This document shows positions 1 through 8,336 of a stretch of 33,429 bases of DNA, in pieces (position 1 is the first letter of the stretch; each line of letters starts with the position of its first letter). The DNA is from Candidatus Kerfeldbacteria bacterium CG15_BIG_FIL_POST_REV_8_21_14_020_45_12 (GTDB lineage Bacteria; Patescibacteriota; Patescibacteriia; UBA9570; XYC2-FULL-38-9). The DNA lies in assembly GCA_002781785.1 (NCBI GenBank), contig PFGC01000019.1, forward strand, positions 1 through 33,429, written 5' to 3'. The notes below the pieces were generated by a model that searched no databases, was not told where the DNA came from, and saw only the letters and a list, made by a program, of their open reading frames with translations. Both the position numbers and the translations under genes were made by a program.

Positions 1-636
1 ACAAGGCAAGCGGCTAACGCCCTGTTAAAGGTGTTGGAGGAGCCACAGGCAGAGACAGTGACTATTTTAGCAACTAGCACTCCAGATCAACTTCCTGATA
101 CATTACGATCGAGGCTGCACACTGTTTACGTACCGCCGTTGATAGGCGCGCAAGCGAGGCAGGTGGCGAGCGTGTTGGACCAGGCCCTGACAGCTGGTGA
201 GTTGGAGGAAGCTGTGCACATGTCTAGTGGCAGGTTTCAGAGATTACACGATCTAGTTAGCGTCGGTGTTTCTGGGAGTGGATTTGCATCGAGAGCAGAA
301 TTTTGGATTTCCTTCTTGGAGGGGAGTGTTACAGCGAGAGACGCTGCAGTAAAAAAGCAATTCGGTTTGTCAGTTAAGGATAATGAGGAGCTGCATCAGT
401 TGAGCAAGTACCTTGATACTGCACAGGAGGTTATTCACGACATCTTTTTGCTAGCGACGCGTAGTGATCAAGCATTAGTTTTTATTAAGCAAAGGGATCG
501 TTTGGAAGGCATTGCTAGTCAGTGGGGAAAACGACAGAGTGCGATCAGGTTGGCCTTAATAGATCGAATACGACTCATGGAAATTAGAAAGGTGAATAAG
601 AAGAATATTCTAGATTATTTGACAATTCGTCTATGA
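1..636 (+). CDS. holB: DNA polymerase III subunit delta' (C-terminal part; truncated by window edge)
   Basis: The reading frame is open to base 1, so only the C-terminal part of the protein is present. The first visible residues, TRQAANALLKVLEEP, are the classic segment of clamp-loader AAA+ proteins before sensor 1. They are followed by an LRSR segment (residues about 35-38 of the visible part) that matches the conserved SRC/arginine-finger region, here SRL. The remainder is helical, as expected for the collar domain. Delta' helps the clamp loader place the beta sliding clamp on DNA. DnaX (gamma/tau) is the alternative, but the short C-terminus with no extended tail favours delta'. The stop overlaps the next start codon as ATGA (633-636), which indicates translational coupling. 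The Walker A region lies outside the window and cannot be judged. Confidence 0.82.
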   Translation, partial: TRQAANALLKVLEEPQAETVTILATSTPDQLPDTLRSRLHTVYVPPLIGAQARQVASVLDQALTAGELEEAVHMSSGRFQRLHDLVSVGVSGSGFASRAEFWISFLEGSVTARDAAVKKQFGLSVKDNEELHQLSKYLDTAQEVIHDIFLLATRSDQALVFIKQRDRLEGIASQWGKRQSAIRLALIDRIRLMEIRKVNKKNILDYLTIRL

Positions 637-1721
637 ACAAAAAAATATTTGCAATCGGAACCCTAGTCTTTGGTATCGTTATGATGGGTGCTAGCTGTGG
701 CACTGTGGCGGATGGAGGGGTCTTTCGTTCCAGTGATGAGGGTCAGTCTTGGGAGCAAAAAGTATTCGTGGGCCAACAAAAAAAGAAAGTAATTAGCATT
801 TCTAGTGTTAATGTACAAAAGCTAGTTCAAGATCCAAATAATAGCGATGTCCTCTATCTGGCTACAAAAGAAGATGGGCTGTGGAAGACTGAAACAAAAG
901 GAGAGCAGTGGTATCAACTCCCTTTGACTCCAGATCGGATTCGGGATGTGGCCATTAGCTTAGTTGATAGCAATGTTGTGTTTACTGTTAGAGGAAATAC
1001 AATTCTTAAGACGGTAGATGGTGGTGGAGCTTGGGATATTGTGTACACCGATTCCCAGAACGCGATTATTACTAGAATTGTAGTTGACTGGTTCAATGGT
1101 GATCAGATCTATGCAGTTACTTCAATTGGAACTGTTTTATTTAGCGAAGACGCTGGTGCTAATTGGCAGGTTTTGACACAAGTGGACGAACCTTTGATTG
1201 GAATTACAATGAGTCAGCTTGATAGTCGAGTTCTATACATAACTGAGTTAGATAGGACGATTCATAAAACGGTTGATGGTGGAGTTACTTGGGCGGACAT
1301 ATTTGCCGAGCCTTTACCAGAAGAATTGGGGCCGTTGGGAATTGTAAAATACTTAACCATGAGTCCGTCAAATTCTAACGAGCTTTACCTGGTCACGACT
1401 GAGGGAATTTTCAATTCCCAGGACGGAGGAAGTCAGTGGAATTATGTTACGACGTTAATCGCACGGGGGGCGCCGGAAAATTCAGCCATGACAACCTTTG
1501 CAGTTCGACCAGATGCGGCGGGGACCTTGTTATTTACGGTCGGCCGCATAATTCATAAAACTGTTGATGGAGGAATTACCTGGGAAACAATTGAAACCTT
1601 TCCCTCAGGTCGTAAAATAACAAGTCTGCTGGTTGATACGGCAGATCCAAATACTGTGTTTGCTGGAACCGAATTAGTTGAAGAGAAGAAAAAGGGGTTG
1701 GTCTCGGCTCCTTCTAAGTAA
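633..1721 (+). CDS. Exported Asp-box (BNR) beta-propeller lipoprotein, Ycf48/sortilin-like
   Basis: This 362-residue protein starts with a short hydrophobic signal (residues 5-18) and a lipobox-like GASC with Cys22, so it is probably a membrane-anchored lipoprotein outside the cell. Asp-box repeats of the form S/T-x-D-x-G-x-x-W recur at about residues 33-40, 86-93 (degenerate), 127-134 and four more times (SEDAGANW, TVDGGVTW, SQDGGSQW, TVDGGITW). That makes seven, consistent with a seven-bladed propeller. Between the boxes are the usual hydrophobic strands and NSDVLYLAT-like segments. Such propellers occur in sialidases, Ycf48 and VPS10 proteins, but no catalytic sialidase residues are evident, so a binding or assembly role is more likely. 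It sits between holB and frr, overlapping holB by 4 bp. The specific function is unknown. Confidence 0.75.
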   Translation: MNKKIFAIGTLVFGIVMMGASCGTVADGGVFRSSDEGQSWEQKVFVGQQKKKVISISSVNVQKLVQDPNNSDVLYLATKEDGLWKTETKGEQWYQLPLTPDRIRDVAISLVDSNVVFTVRGNTILKTVDGGGAWDIVYTDSQNAIITRIVVDWFNGDQIYAVTSIGTVLFSEDAGANWQVLTQVDEPLIGITMSQLDSRVLYITELDRTIHKTVDGGVTWADIFAEPLPEELGPLGIVKYLTMSPSNSNELYLVTTEGIFNSQDGGSQWNYVTTLIARGAPENSAMTTFAVRPDAAGTLLFTVGRIIHKTVDGGITWETIETFPSGRKITSLLVDTADPNTVFAGTELVEEKKKGLVSAPSK

Positions 1722-1730
1722 AATATACAT

Positions 1731-2267
1731 ATGAAGAAAATTGATTTTCAAGATGCCCTGGACCATTTACACGAGAGTTTTGGAACCCTACACACCGGCA
1801 GGGCAACGCCGGCCATGGTTGACCAGGTAATGGTTCAGGCATATGGATCGATGATGAAGTTGCAGGAGGTGGCTAGTATTTCAGTACCTGAGCCACAGAT
1901 GATATTAATTCAGCCTTGGGATAAGACAGTTGTTAAGGCAATTGAGACATCGATAAGAGAAAGTGATTTGCAACTTAACCCTGTAGTTGATGGAGAGCAA
2001 ATTCGGATCGCTGTACCCCAGTTAACTGAGGAGAAGCGTCGGGAGTTGGTTAAAATTATGAATGAAAAGGCAGAAGAAGCTCGAATTCATGTAAGGCAAA
2101 TCAGAGAAGAGGAAATGAAGAGTTTAAAGGAACAGGAGAAGAGCGGAAAAATCTCTGAAGATGATCTGTTCCGTATGGAGAAGGAAGTTCAGTCATTGGT
2201 AGATCAGGTAAATAAGGAGATCAAGGAAGCCTCCGAACAGAAAGAGTCTGATTTGATGAAAATCTAA
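1731..2267 (+). CDS. frr: Ribosome recycling factor
   Basis: The 178-residue product is close to the usual 185 and matches the family along its whole length. It has the N-terminal helix with HTGRATPAMVD, the domain II beta region (SISVPEPQMILIQPWD), the NPVVDGEQIRIAVPQLTEEKR segment and the long C-terminal helices with VRQIREEEM. RRF works with EF-G to split post-termination ribosomes in the cytoplasm. The start is the ATG at 1731, 9 bases after the stop of the lipoprotein gene, and no Shine-Dalgarno precedes it (upstream AAATATACAT). It is followed after 2 bases by rseP. An frr-rseP neighbourhood is common in bacteria, though the usual uppS/cdsA genes between them are missing here. Confidence 0.97.
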   Translation: MKKIDFQDALDHLHESFGTLHTGRATPAMVDQVMVQAYGSMMKLQEVASISVPEPQMILIQPWDKTVVKAIETSIRESDLQLNPVVDGEQIRIAVPQLTEEKRRELVKIMNEKAEEARIHVRQIREEEMKSLKEQEKSGKISEDDLFRMEKEVQSLVDQVNKEIKEASEQKESDLMKI

Positions 2268-2269
2268 TC

Positions 2270-3373
2270 GTGAGCATACTAGCTACTACAGCGGCATTTC
2301 TATTAGTGTTGTCGGTGTTGGTTATTTTTCATGAGTGTGGACATTTTTTAGCTGCTCGGTTATTCAAGCTTAAGGTTGATGAGTTTGGCTTTGGTTTTCC
2401 ACCGCGATTGTTTGGAAAAAAGTATGGGGAGACCTTGTATTCCGTAAATGCAATTCCATTAGGAGGGTTTGTTAGGATAAAAGGAGTTGCCGGTGATGAT
2501 CCAGATATGCAACGCGATAAGGACGATAGGAGTAGTTTTTCATCTAGGTCACCGCTAGTTAAAATAGTGGTTTTGACGGCCGGAATCATGATGAATTTGC
2601 TGTTGTCTGTACTGCTGTTTAGTGGTGTTTTTATGTTAGGAGTTCCCACCACCATTGATCAGGTTACAGAGGGGGCGGTGGTATCAGATCAAAGACTGGT
2701 CGTGACAAATGTTGGTGAGTCAACTCCAGCTCAGGCAGCTGGAGTTATGGCAGGCGATGTCGTTTTGTCAGTAGATGGGGCTGTTGATCCCACGGCGGCG
2801 GAGTTACAGGAGCAGCTAGGGAAAATTACGGATGCTGAAGTTGAATTGGAAATTAAGCGGGGTGATGAGAATATTAAATTGTCCGTTACTCCTGGCCCAA
2901 TTCAATATGGTGATGCTGGATATATTGGCATTGGAGTTGGAATCGAGGACGTGGTTACAGCTAGATATGGTTTAGTGTCATCAGTTGCTCAAGCGGTTAA
3001 GACTACTTTAGTTATAACAAAACAAATTTTTGTGGCTCTGGTTAATTTGTTTCTTGATCTCTTTTTGAAGGCCAAGGTTAGTGACGATGTTTCCGGACCA
3101 ATTGGCATAGCGGTATTAACTGGACAGGTGGCCAGCTTGGGGGCGACCTCATTGCTTCAATTTATGGCGGTCCTGTCTATTAATCTAGCGCTGTTTAACC
3201 TACTCCCAATACCAGCTCTTGATGGGGGACGGTTGTTGTTTGTGTTAATTGAGCTAGTACGCGGCAAGCCGGTTAACGAAAAAGTTGAGTCATTAGTACA
3301 TTCCATAGGATTTGGACTACTTTTACTGATGGTAGTTTTTGTGACCTTTAGAGATATTGGAAATTTCTTCTGA
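2270..3373 (+). CDS. rseP: Site-2 intramembrane zinc metalloprotease (M50 family)
   Basis: The 367-residue membrane protein carries the zinc-binding HECGH motif at residues 21-25 in the first transmembrane helix. The third ligand motif LDGG (Asp318) lies in a C-terminal helix within NLLPIPALDGGRLLF. A single PDZ domain lies between them (about residues 135-215, containing TPAQAAGVMAGDVVLSVDG). RseP/RasP proteases cut single-pass membrane proteins such as anti-sigma factors or leftover signal peptides. E. coli RseP has two PDZ domains; one is typical of Gram-positive and Patescibacteria versions. The start is a GTG at 2270, two bases after the frr stop, with no Shine-Dalgarno. The stop codon lies inside a perfect inverted repeat (3370-3390). 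Confidence 0.95.
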   Translation: MSILATTAAFLLVLSVLVIFHECGHFLAARLFKLKVDEFGFGFPPRLFGKKYGETLYSVNAIPLGGFVRIKGVAGDDPDMQRDKDDRSSFSSRSPLVKIVVLTAGIMMNLLLSVLLFSGVFMLGVPTTIDQVTEGAVVSDQRLVVTNVGESTPAQAAGVMAGDVVLSVDGAVDPTAAELQEQLGKITDAEVELEIKRGDENIKLSVTPGPIQYGDAGYIGIGVGIEDVVTARYGLVSSVAQAVKTTLVITKQIFVALVNLFLDLFLKAKVSDDVSGPIGIAVLTGQVASLGATSLLQFMAVLSINLALFNLLPIPALDGGRLLFVLIELVRGKPVNEKVESLVHSIGFGLLLLMVVFVTFRDIGNFF

Positions 3374-3390
3374 ACACATTACGTGTTCAG
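3370..3390. promoter_or_regulatory. Perfect inverted repeat at the rseP stop, upstream of mreB
   Basis: The two arms CTGAACAC (3370-3377) and GTGTTCAG (3383-3390) are perfect reverse complements separated by ATTAC. The left arm contains the rseP TGA stop. It could be an RNA hairpin that ends the upstream operon, but no T-run follows, so an intrinsic terminator is poorly supported. The alternative is an operator for the mreB promoter just downstream, because the right arm ends 8 bp before a TTGACA box. Confidence 0.5.
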
Positions 3391-3398
3391 TAAGAGCA

Positions 3399-3427
3399 TT
3401 GACAAATTGACCTATCTCCAGTAAGCT
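3399..3427 (+). promoter_or_regulatory. Putative sigma70-type promoter for mreBCD-mrdA
   Basis: A perfect -35 box TTGACA (3399-3404) is followed after 17 bp by TAAGCT (3422-3427), which matches the -10 consensus at only three positions. The mreB start lies 19 bp further on. A second possible -10, TTAAAT at 3435-3440, ends exactly 6 bp before the ATG but has no good -35 at the right distance. The gap of 73 bases between rseP and mreB is one of the larger ones here, which supports a new transcription start. Confidence 0.5.
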
Positions 3428-3446
3428 TGCTCGGTTAAATTTTCCT

Positions 3447-4496
3447 ATGATCAAGAAGTTTTTTGGTTCACTATCGACTGATTTGGGCATAGACATTGGC
3501 ACTGCCAATACTTTAGTTTATGCTAAAGAGAAGGGCATTGTCATCAATGAGCCTTCGGTTGTTGCTATCAATACACGCAATGATCAAATCATTGCTGTGG
3601 GGCAAGACGCTAAGCAGATGATTGGAAAAACGCCGCCTCACATTATAGCAACAGAGCCTTTGGTAGATGGGGTGGTATCTGATTTTGAGGTAGCTGAAAA
3701 AATGCTGAAGCACTTTATAGATAAAGTGCACAGAGAAACATTTTCTGTATTTCCTCGTCCTCGGGTTGTTATTTCAATTCCTTTAGATATCACAGAGGTG
3801 GAACGGAAGGCGGTTGAAGACGCTGTGGTTAGCGCGGGCGCCCGTGAAGTTTTTTTGCTAGAGGAGCCGATGGCAGCAGCGGTTGGAGCTAGAGTTCCGA
3901 TAGAGGATTCAACCGGAAATATGATTGTTGATATTGGAGCCGGAACAACATCCATTGCTGTAATATCTCTTGGTGGAATTGTGGCTTCAAGATCCCTGCG
4001 CTCGGCTGGCAGTGAGCTCAACAAAGATATAATCAATTACGTCCGTGATCATTTTAATATTTTGTTAGGTGAGAAAACAGCCGAAGATGCCAAGATTTTC
4101 ATTGGGTCTGTGCATGAGAACAACGAGAGAATTGAAGCAAAGGTGCGTGGACGAGATATGATATCTGGACTCCCTAGGGAGATTATTATCACTAGTGATC
4201 ATCTACGTGAAGCGATGAATCGATCAATCCAAACAATTATTGATAATGTTAAGTTGGTTATTGAATCTACCCCACCAGAGCTTGTGGCTGATATTTACGA
4301 GAGGGGAATGTTGTTGTCTGGAGGAACTTCTCTACTAAGAGGTTTGGACAAGAGAATTTCTGAGGCAGTGTCAATTCCGGTGATGGTGGTTGATGACCCT
4401 CTGACTGTAGTGGTTCGTGGAACTGGAATTGTACTGGAAGACATTGAGGCAGCCTCTGATTTGTTCGTGGTTGCTGCTGATGGTTTATCGCAGTAA
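3447..4496 (+). CDS. mreB: Rod shape-determining actin homologue MreB
   Basis: The 349-residue protein shows the actin-fold signatures of MreB: the phosphate-1 loop LGIDIGTANTLVY (about residues 14-26), the EPSVVAI segment, the VEDAVVSAGAREVFLLEEPMAAA region, phosphate-2 IVDIGAGTTSIAVI and the adenosine motif LLSGGTSLLRGLD. MreB forms ATP-dependent filaments under the membrane that organise lateral wall synthesis. It is the first gene of an mreB-mreC-mreD-mrdA set transcribed together, so the cell probably grows by elongation. The upstream sequence TTAAATTTTCCT contains no Shine-Dalgarno. Confidence 0.98.
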   Translation: MIKKFFGSLSTDLGIDIGTANTLVYAKEKGIVINEPSVVAINTRNDQIIAVGQDAKQMIGKTPPHIIATEPLVDGVVSDFEVAEKMLKHFIDKVHRETFSVFPRPRVVISIPLDITEVERKAVEDAVVSAGAREVFLLEEPMAAAVGARVPIEDSTGNMIVDIGAGTTSIAVISLGGIVASRSLRSAGSELNKDIINYVRDHFNILLGEKTAEDAKIFIGSVHENNERIEAKVRGRDMISGLPREIIITSDHLREAMNRSIQTIIDNVKLVIESTPPELVADIYERGMLLSGGTSLLRGLDKRISEAVSIPVMVVDDPLTVVVRGTGIVLEDIEAASDLFVVAADGLSQ

Positions 4497-4502
4497 TCTG
4501 CT

Positions 4503-5324
4503 ATGAGCGGTAGATTAGAGAGGTTTCGATCCCGGATGCCACGCCTATGGATGGTGGTAGGTGGAATATTGATTTTAATTGGCCTGCACTATTCTGGATT
4601 GTTAAGACCGCTGGAAAATTTATCTCGATATGTCATTAATCCCGTAGCTGGCCTGATTTATCGGCAGTCGGCGGAAAATCTAACCGGTCCGTTGGATCTT
4701 GACAATATGACTCGAGAAGAGTTGCTTATTTACACCAAGGAGATCGAGAGTAATTTATATGATGCCTTAGTAGAGAAGGCTCACCTTCAAACACTAGTTG
4801 ATGAGACGCGATTGACGGAGGAGCAACTGAATTTCTTAAAGGGCAGATCTTTTCAGGCCGTTACAGCAAAAGTAGTGGGAAGAACCACTGACGATTTGTC
4901 GGAGTCTATTGTTGTTAACAGAGGTAAGAATAGTGGAGTTATTCCTGGGTTGGCAGTAATTGCTGGTAATGGCTTGTTAGTAGGCACCGTTGACTCTGTC
5001 GATGACAATAGTTCGACGGTGTTGCTAAGCACCAGCTTTAACTCATTGGTCAGTGCAGTAGTTCAGAACGAAGCGCAGAGTCCTGGTATGGTTTCAGGTG
5101 AGCATAACTTGTCTCTAACTATGGAATTTATTCCGCAGTTTGATGAATTAAAAGTAGGAGAAATGGTGCAAACCAGCGGTGCGGAATCAGGTGTGCCACA
5201 CGGTTTAGTGGTTGGACAAATTCAGGAGGTACATGAAGAGCCGGGTTCATTATTTAAAGAGGCTTCTTTGCGACCGTTATATGATCCGACTAAGCTTATC
5301 GTAGTTACGGTATTGCTGCCATAG
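4503..5324 (+). CDS. mreC: Cell shape-determining protein MreC
   Basis: The 273-residue protein has a short basic N-terminus, one transmembrane helix (about residues 16-33), a coiled-coil segment (about 68-110) and then the paired beta-barrel domain. The barrel region contains IVVNRGKNSGVIPGLAVIAGNGLLVGTVD, a hallmark of MreC. MreC sits outside the membrane as an antiparallel filament and activates the PBP2-RodA synthase. The gene starts 6 bases after mreB and ends 3 bases before mreD, so it is in the same operon. Its length is normal for the family. No Shine-Dalgarno is seen (AATCTGCT before ATG). Confidence 0.95.
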   Translation: MSGRLERFRSRMPRLWMVVGGILILIGLHYSGLLRPLENLSRYVINPVAGLIYRQSAENLTGPLDLDNMTREELLIYTKEIESNLYDALVEKAHLQTLVDETRLTEEQLNFLKGRSFQAVTAKVVGRTTDDLSESIVVNRGKNSGVIPGLAVIAGNGLLVGTVDSVDDNSSTVLLSTSFNSLVSAVVQNEAQSPGMVSGEHNLSLTMEFIPQFDELKVGEMVQTSGAESGVPHGLVVGQIQEVHEEPGSLFKEASLRPLYDPTKLIVVTVLLP

Positions 5325-5327
5325 ACT

Positions 5328-5864
5328 ATGCGTAGATTTTTTTTAATAATATTGTGGATTATAAGTGTAATCATAGTAGTTTCTCTTCAGCAGGGTTTCG
5401 TTAGGCAGTGGGGTAGCTTGTCAACATATATTCAACTAGATGTTTTAGCTGTAATTTTGCTAACTATTTTTTATCGTCCATGGACGGGACTAATAGTCTC
5501 TTTTGTGATTGGTAGTTGGATGGACCTTTCTAGTAGCTTGCCCTTTGGTGTTTACCTAGGCGCTATTAGCTTAGCGTCTTTTGCAGCATTGTTTTTGCGA
5601 GACCGGGTGTTGAAGCAAGATGCGGAGTATGCGGTTGTTTTACCAGCCATTATAAGCACGTGGGTATTTTGGGGAGGTGTTATTGGGTTTACCTGGATAG
5701 ATAGTAGTTTTTCAGCTACTTCGATCCCTGCAGCTTGGTACGAACTAAGCTTGAGAATGGCATTGTGGCAGTCACTTACCCATGGCATAGTTGCTGGTTT
5801 ATATTTTGTTGCTCATCGATTAGTGAGTAAAAGATTCGTCGGAATAAAATCCGCAGCATATTAG
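5328..5864 (+). CDS. mreD: Rod shape-determining membrane protein MreD
   Basis: This 178-residue, very hydrophobic protein has about five predicted membrane helices, beginning with residues 5-20. It includes the IFYRPWTGLIVSFVIGSWMD segment, with the Asp typical of MreD/ECF-S-like folds, and the DLSSSLPFGVYL motif. It lies between mreC and mrdA at spacings of 3 and 1 bases, which supports the assignment more firmly than its weakly conserved sequence does. MreD is an integral part of the elongasome. Confidence 0.88.
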   Translation: MRRFFLIILWIISVIIVVSLQQGFVRQWGSLSTYIQLDVLAVILLTIFYRPWTGLIVSFVIGSWMDLSSSLPFGVYLGAISLASFAALFLRDRVLKQDAEYAVVLPAIISTWVFWGGVIGFTWIDSSFSATSIPAAWYELSLRMALWQSLTHGIVAGLYFVAHRLVSKRFVGIKSAAY

Positions 5865-5865
5865 T

Positions 5866-7791
5866 ATGAAGGACCCTTTCGAACTATACGCTGACGCTAA
5901 TAAGCCAATTCGCTCCCAACGAGTTGGGGATATTATTGATGCCGTACCGCCAGAGCAGCCACTTGAGGGAGGTGAAAGAATGACAGGAGCAGCTAATGAC
6001 TTTCCATTAAGGAGACTGCTCGTAGTCGTTGCAGCGGTCTGCTTAGTTCTGGTTGTCCGAATATCATACTTGCAGCTTGTCAGAGGGTCTGCGTATCGAA
6101 GCATAGCCGAGGGAAACAGAATCCATTTAGATGTGACAAAATCCCTCCGTGGGGTTGTGTATGATCTTGATGGCAATTTATTGGTAAAAAATGTACCAGA
6201 CTTTCGTCTTAGAATTACTGCTCGTGAATTACCTAGGCGAACTGATGCAAAATATAAAGAGGCCTTAGTAGCCATTTCAGAGTATGGCCAAATAGACCAG
6301 GAGCAGCTTGGTCAAGAGTTAGAAAGATCACGCCTTAGTGGCCAGCCTGTTACAGTTAGAACCTTCATACCTTACAGCGAGGCTTTGGCCATTATGAGCG
6401 CAGTGCACAGAGTTCCCGGTGTCTCTATAGATGCGTATTACGCTAGAGAGTATTTGGCCGGGCCTGCGTTTTCGCACATCCTTGGATACACTGGTAAAAT
6501 TTCAGAGGTTGAGTATAAAGAATTGGCTGAGTCAGGTTACCGATTGGATGATACCGTTGGTAAAACAGGGGTAGAACTGTCGTACGAAAATTATCTCCGA
6601 GGACAAGATGGAGAAAGGAAGATTGAAGTCAACAACCGTGGACAAGAAACAGCGGTGGTTTCAGATAGTCCAGCTGTAGCAGGGGATAATCTTTATCTGA
6701 CAATTGACCAGGACCTTCAGGAGTCACTCTACGCCAAGCTACAAGAAGTTGTTGAGGCAGGAGATTTACCAGGCGCTTCAGCAGTTGTGATTGATCCTAG
6801 GTCTGGCGCTGTTAGAGCTTTGGTCACCTATCCATCATACGATGATAATTTGTTTGTTGGTGGCATTTCACAGGATGAGTACCAGAAGCTGACGGCCGAT
6901 GAGCGCAATCCATTGTTTAACAGAGCTATAACTGGAACGTATCCATCTGGATCCACTTTTAAGCCGGTAGTTGCAGCTGCAGCGCTTGAAGAGGGTGTAA
7001 TTACGGCAACCTCTACGGTTGAAAGTAATGGTGGAATTCAAATTGACCGATTCTTCTTTCCAGATTGGAAGCCAGGTGGTCACGGCACGACGAACGTTAC
7101 AAAGGCTTTGGCGGAATCTGTGAATACCTTTTTTTACTTGGCTGGTGGTGGTGATAATGAAACTACGTCGGGCCTTGGAGTAGAGCGTATAACTGATTAC
7201 GCTAAACGTTTTGGGTTGGCTAGTAGGTTAGGGATTGATTTGCCAGGAGAGAGTGATGGATTCTTGCCGTCTAAGGCATGGAAAGAGGAGTATAAAGATG
7301 AGCCGTGGTATATCGGCGATACCTATCATTTAGCCATCGGACAGGGTGACATCTTAGTCACTCCAATTCAGGTAGCGAGCTACACGGCAACTATTGCTAA
7401 TGGAGGAACCTTCTACGAACCTTATGTAGTAGAGCGAACAACTAATCAACTTGGTGAAACTGTTTACCAGCATGAACCAAAAATTCATAATAATCAGGTG
7501 GTAAGCCCTCATTCCATATCAATAGTTCAACAAGGCATGCGAGAGGCGGTAACCTATGGCAGCGCTCGTTCATTATTGTCGTTACCGGTAACCAGTGCTG
7601 GAAAAACTGGTACTGCTCAATTTGGAGATCCGAATAATGAGACACATTCATGGTTTACTGCCTTTGCGCCATATGAATCTCCAGAGCTTGCAATAACTGT
7701 TTTGGTTGAAGGTGGCGGTGGAGGCAATGACGCAGCTCTGCCAGCCGCGCGGGAGGCATTGCGTGAATATTTTGGATCAACAGCTCAGTGA
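5866..7791 (+). CDS. mrdA: Penicillin-binding protein 2 (elongation-specific transpeptidase)
   Basis: The 641-residue class B PBP has a cytoplasmic N-terminus of about 45 residues, a transmembrane helix (about 46-66), a dimerisation/pedestal domain and a transpeptidase domain. All three active-site motifs are intact: SxxK as Ser363-Thr-Phe-Lys366, SxN as Ser418-Val-Asn420, and KTG as Lys580-Thr-Gly582. PBP2 crosslinks peptidoglycan during lateral growth, together with RodA and MreBCD. A cytoplasmic tail of about 45 residues is longer than usual. It directly follows mreD (1 base) and ends with TGA at 7789-7791, immediately before the greA promoter. No rodA gene is present in this window. The family assignment is secure; PBP2 rather than PBP3 rests on the operon. 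Confidence 0.95.
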   Translation: MKDPFELYADANKPIRSQRVGDIIDAVPPEQPLEGGERMTGAANDFPLRRLLVVVAAVCLVLVVRISYLQLVRGSAYRSIAEGNRIHLDVTKSLRGVVYDLDGNLLVKNVPDFRLRITARELPRRTDAKYKEALVAISEYGQIDQEQLGQELERSRLSGQPVTVRTFIPYSEALAIMSAVHRVPGVSIDAYYAREYLAGPAFSHILGYTGKISEVEYKELAESGYRLDDTVGKTGVELSYENYLRGQDGERKIEVNNRGQETAVVSDSPAVAGDNLYLTIDQDLQESLYAKLQEVVEAGDLPGASAVVIDPRSGAVRALVTYPSYDDNLFVGGISQDEYQKLTADERNPLFNRAITGTYPSGSTFKPVVAAAALEEGVITATSTVESNGGIQIDRFFFPDWKPGGHGTTNVTKALAESVNTFFYLAGGGDNETTSGLGVERITDYAKRFGLASRLGIDLPGESDGFLPSKAWKEEYKDEPWYIGDTYHLAIGQGDILVTPIQVASYTATIANGGTFYEPYVVERTTNQLGETVYQHEPKIHNNQVVSPHSISIVQQGMREAVTYGSARSLLSLPVTSAGKTGTAQFGDPNNETHSWFTAFAPYESPELAITVLVEGGGGGNDAALPAAREALREYFGSTAQ

Positions 7792-7820
7792 TTGACAGGG
7801 GTTTTAATAATCAGTAGAAT
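7792..7820 (+). promoter_or_regulatory. Strong sigma70-type promoter of greA-lysS-serS
   Basis: TTGACA (7792-7797, perfect) and TAGAAT (7815-7820, five of six) are separated by exactly 17 bp. The -35 box starts one base after the mrdA stop codon. Transcription would start near 7827, leaving a leader of about 20 nt before the greA ATG at 7848. The leader contains no Shine-Dalgarno. Confidence 0.85.
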
Positions 7821-7847
7821 AAGTCACGTCAATAGTAAAACATCGAA

Positions 7848-8315
7848 ATGACAGACAAGAAGTTTTATGTAACGGAAGAGGGGTTAAAGCAGCTAGAGCT
7901 GGAGCTTAAAGAGCTTAAGACGGTTAAGCGAAGGGAATTGGCTGAGAGAATTCAGGAGGCCAAGGAACTGGGAGATTTATCAGAAAATGCCGAGTACATC
8001 GAGGCTAAGGAGGAGCAAGGCTTTGTAGAGGCGCAGATTCTTGAATTAGAGCAGAGAATTAAAAACTGTGCGATTATTTCGCATAAAAATAATACCGAGA
8101 CAGTTGAGGTTGGTTCAACTATAACTGTAAAGAATTCAGATAGTGAGGAAATGACTTTCACTATCGTGGGGTCTTCTGAGTCAAGTCCAGCAGATAAGTT
8201 AATTTCTAATGAATCTCCTTTGGGCAGAGCCTTCATCGGTCAAAACGTAGGAGAGGAGGTTACAGTTGAAACGCCCGGTGGACAGGTTAAGTATAGAATC
8301 TTGAGCGTAGAATAA
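7848..8315 (+). CDS. greA: Transcription elongation factor GreA
   Basis: The 155-residue protein has the N-terminal coiled coil that enters the RNA polymerase secondary channel. It includes the conserved tip and flank GDLSENAEYIEAKEEQGFVEA (about residues 42-62). The C-terminal FKBP-like domain contains SPLGRAFIGQNVGEEVTVETPGG. GreA stimulates transcript cleavage to rescue backtracked polymerase. The two acidic tip residues (Asp, Glu) are present. It is the first gene behind a strong promoter and is followed after 21 bases by lysS, a pairing also seen in other bacteria. Confidence 0.97.
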   Translation: MTDKKFYVTEEGLKQLELELKELKTVKRRELAERIQEAKELGDLSENAEYIEAKEEQGFVEAQILELEQRIKNCAIISHKNNTETVEVGSTITVKNSDSEEMTFTIVGSSESSPADKLISNESPLGRAFIGQNVGEEVTVETPGGQVKYRILSVE

Positions 8316-8336
8316 GGTAGAGTCGTTTACTCAACT

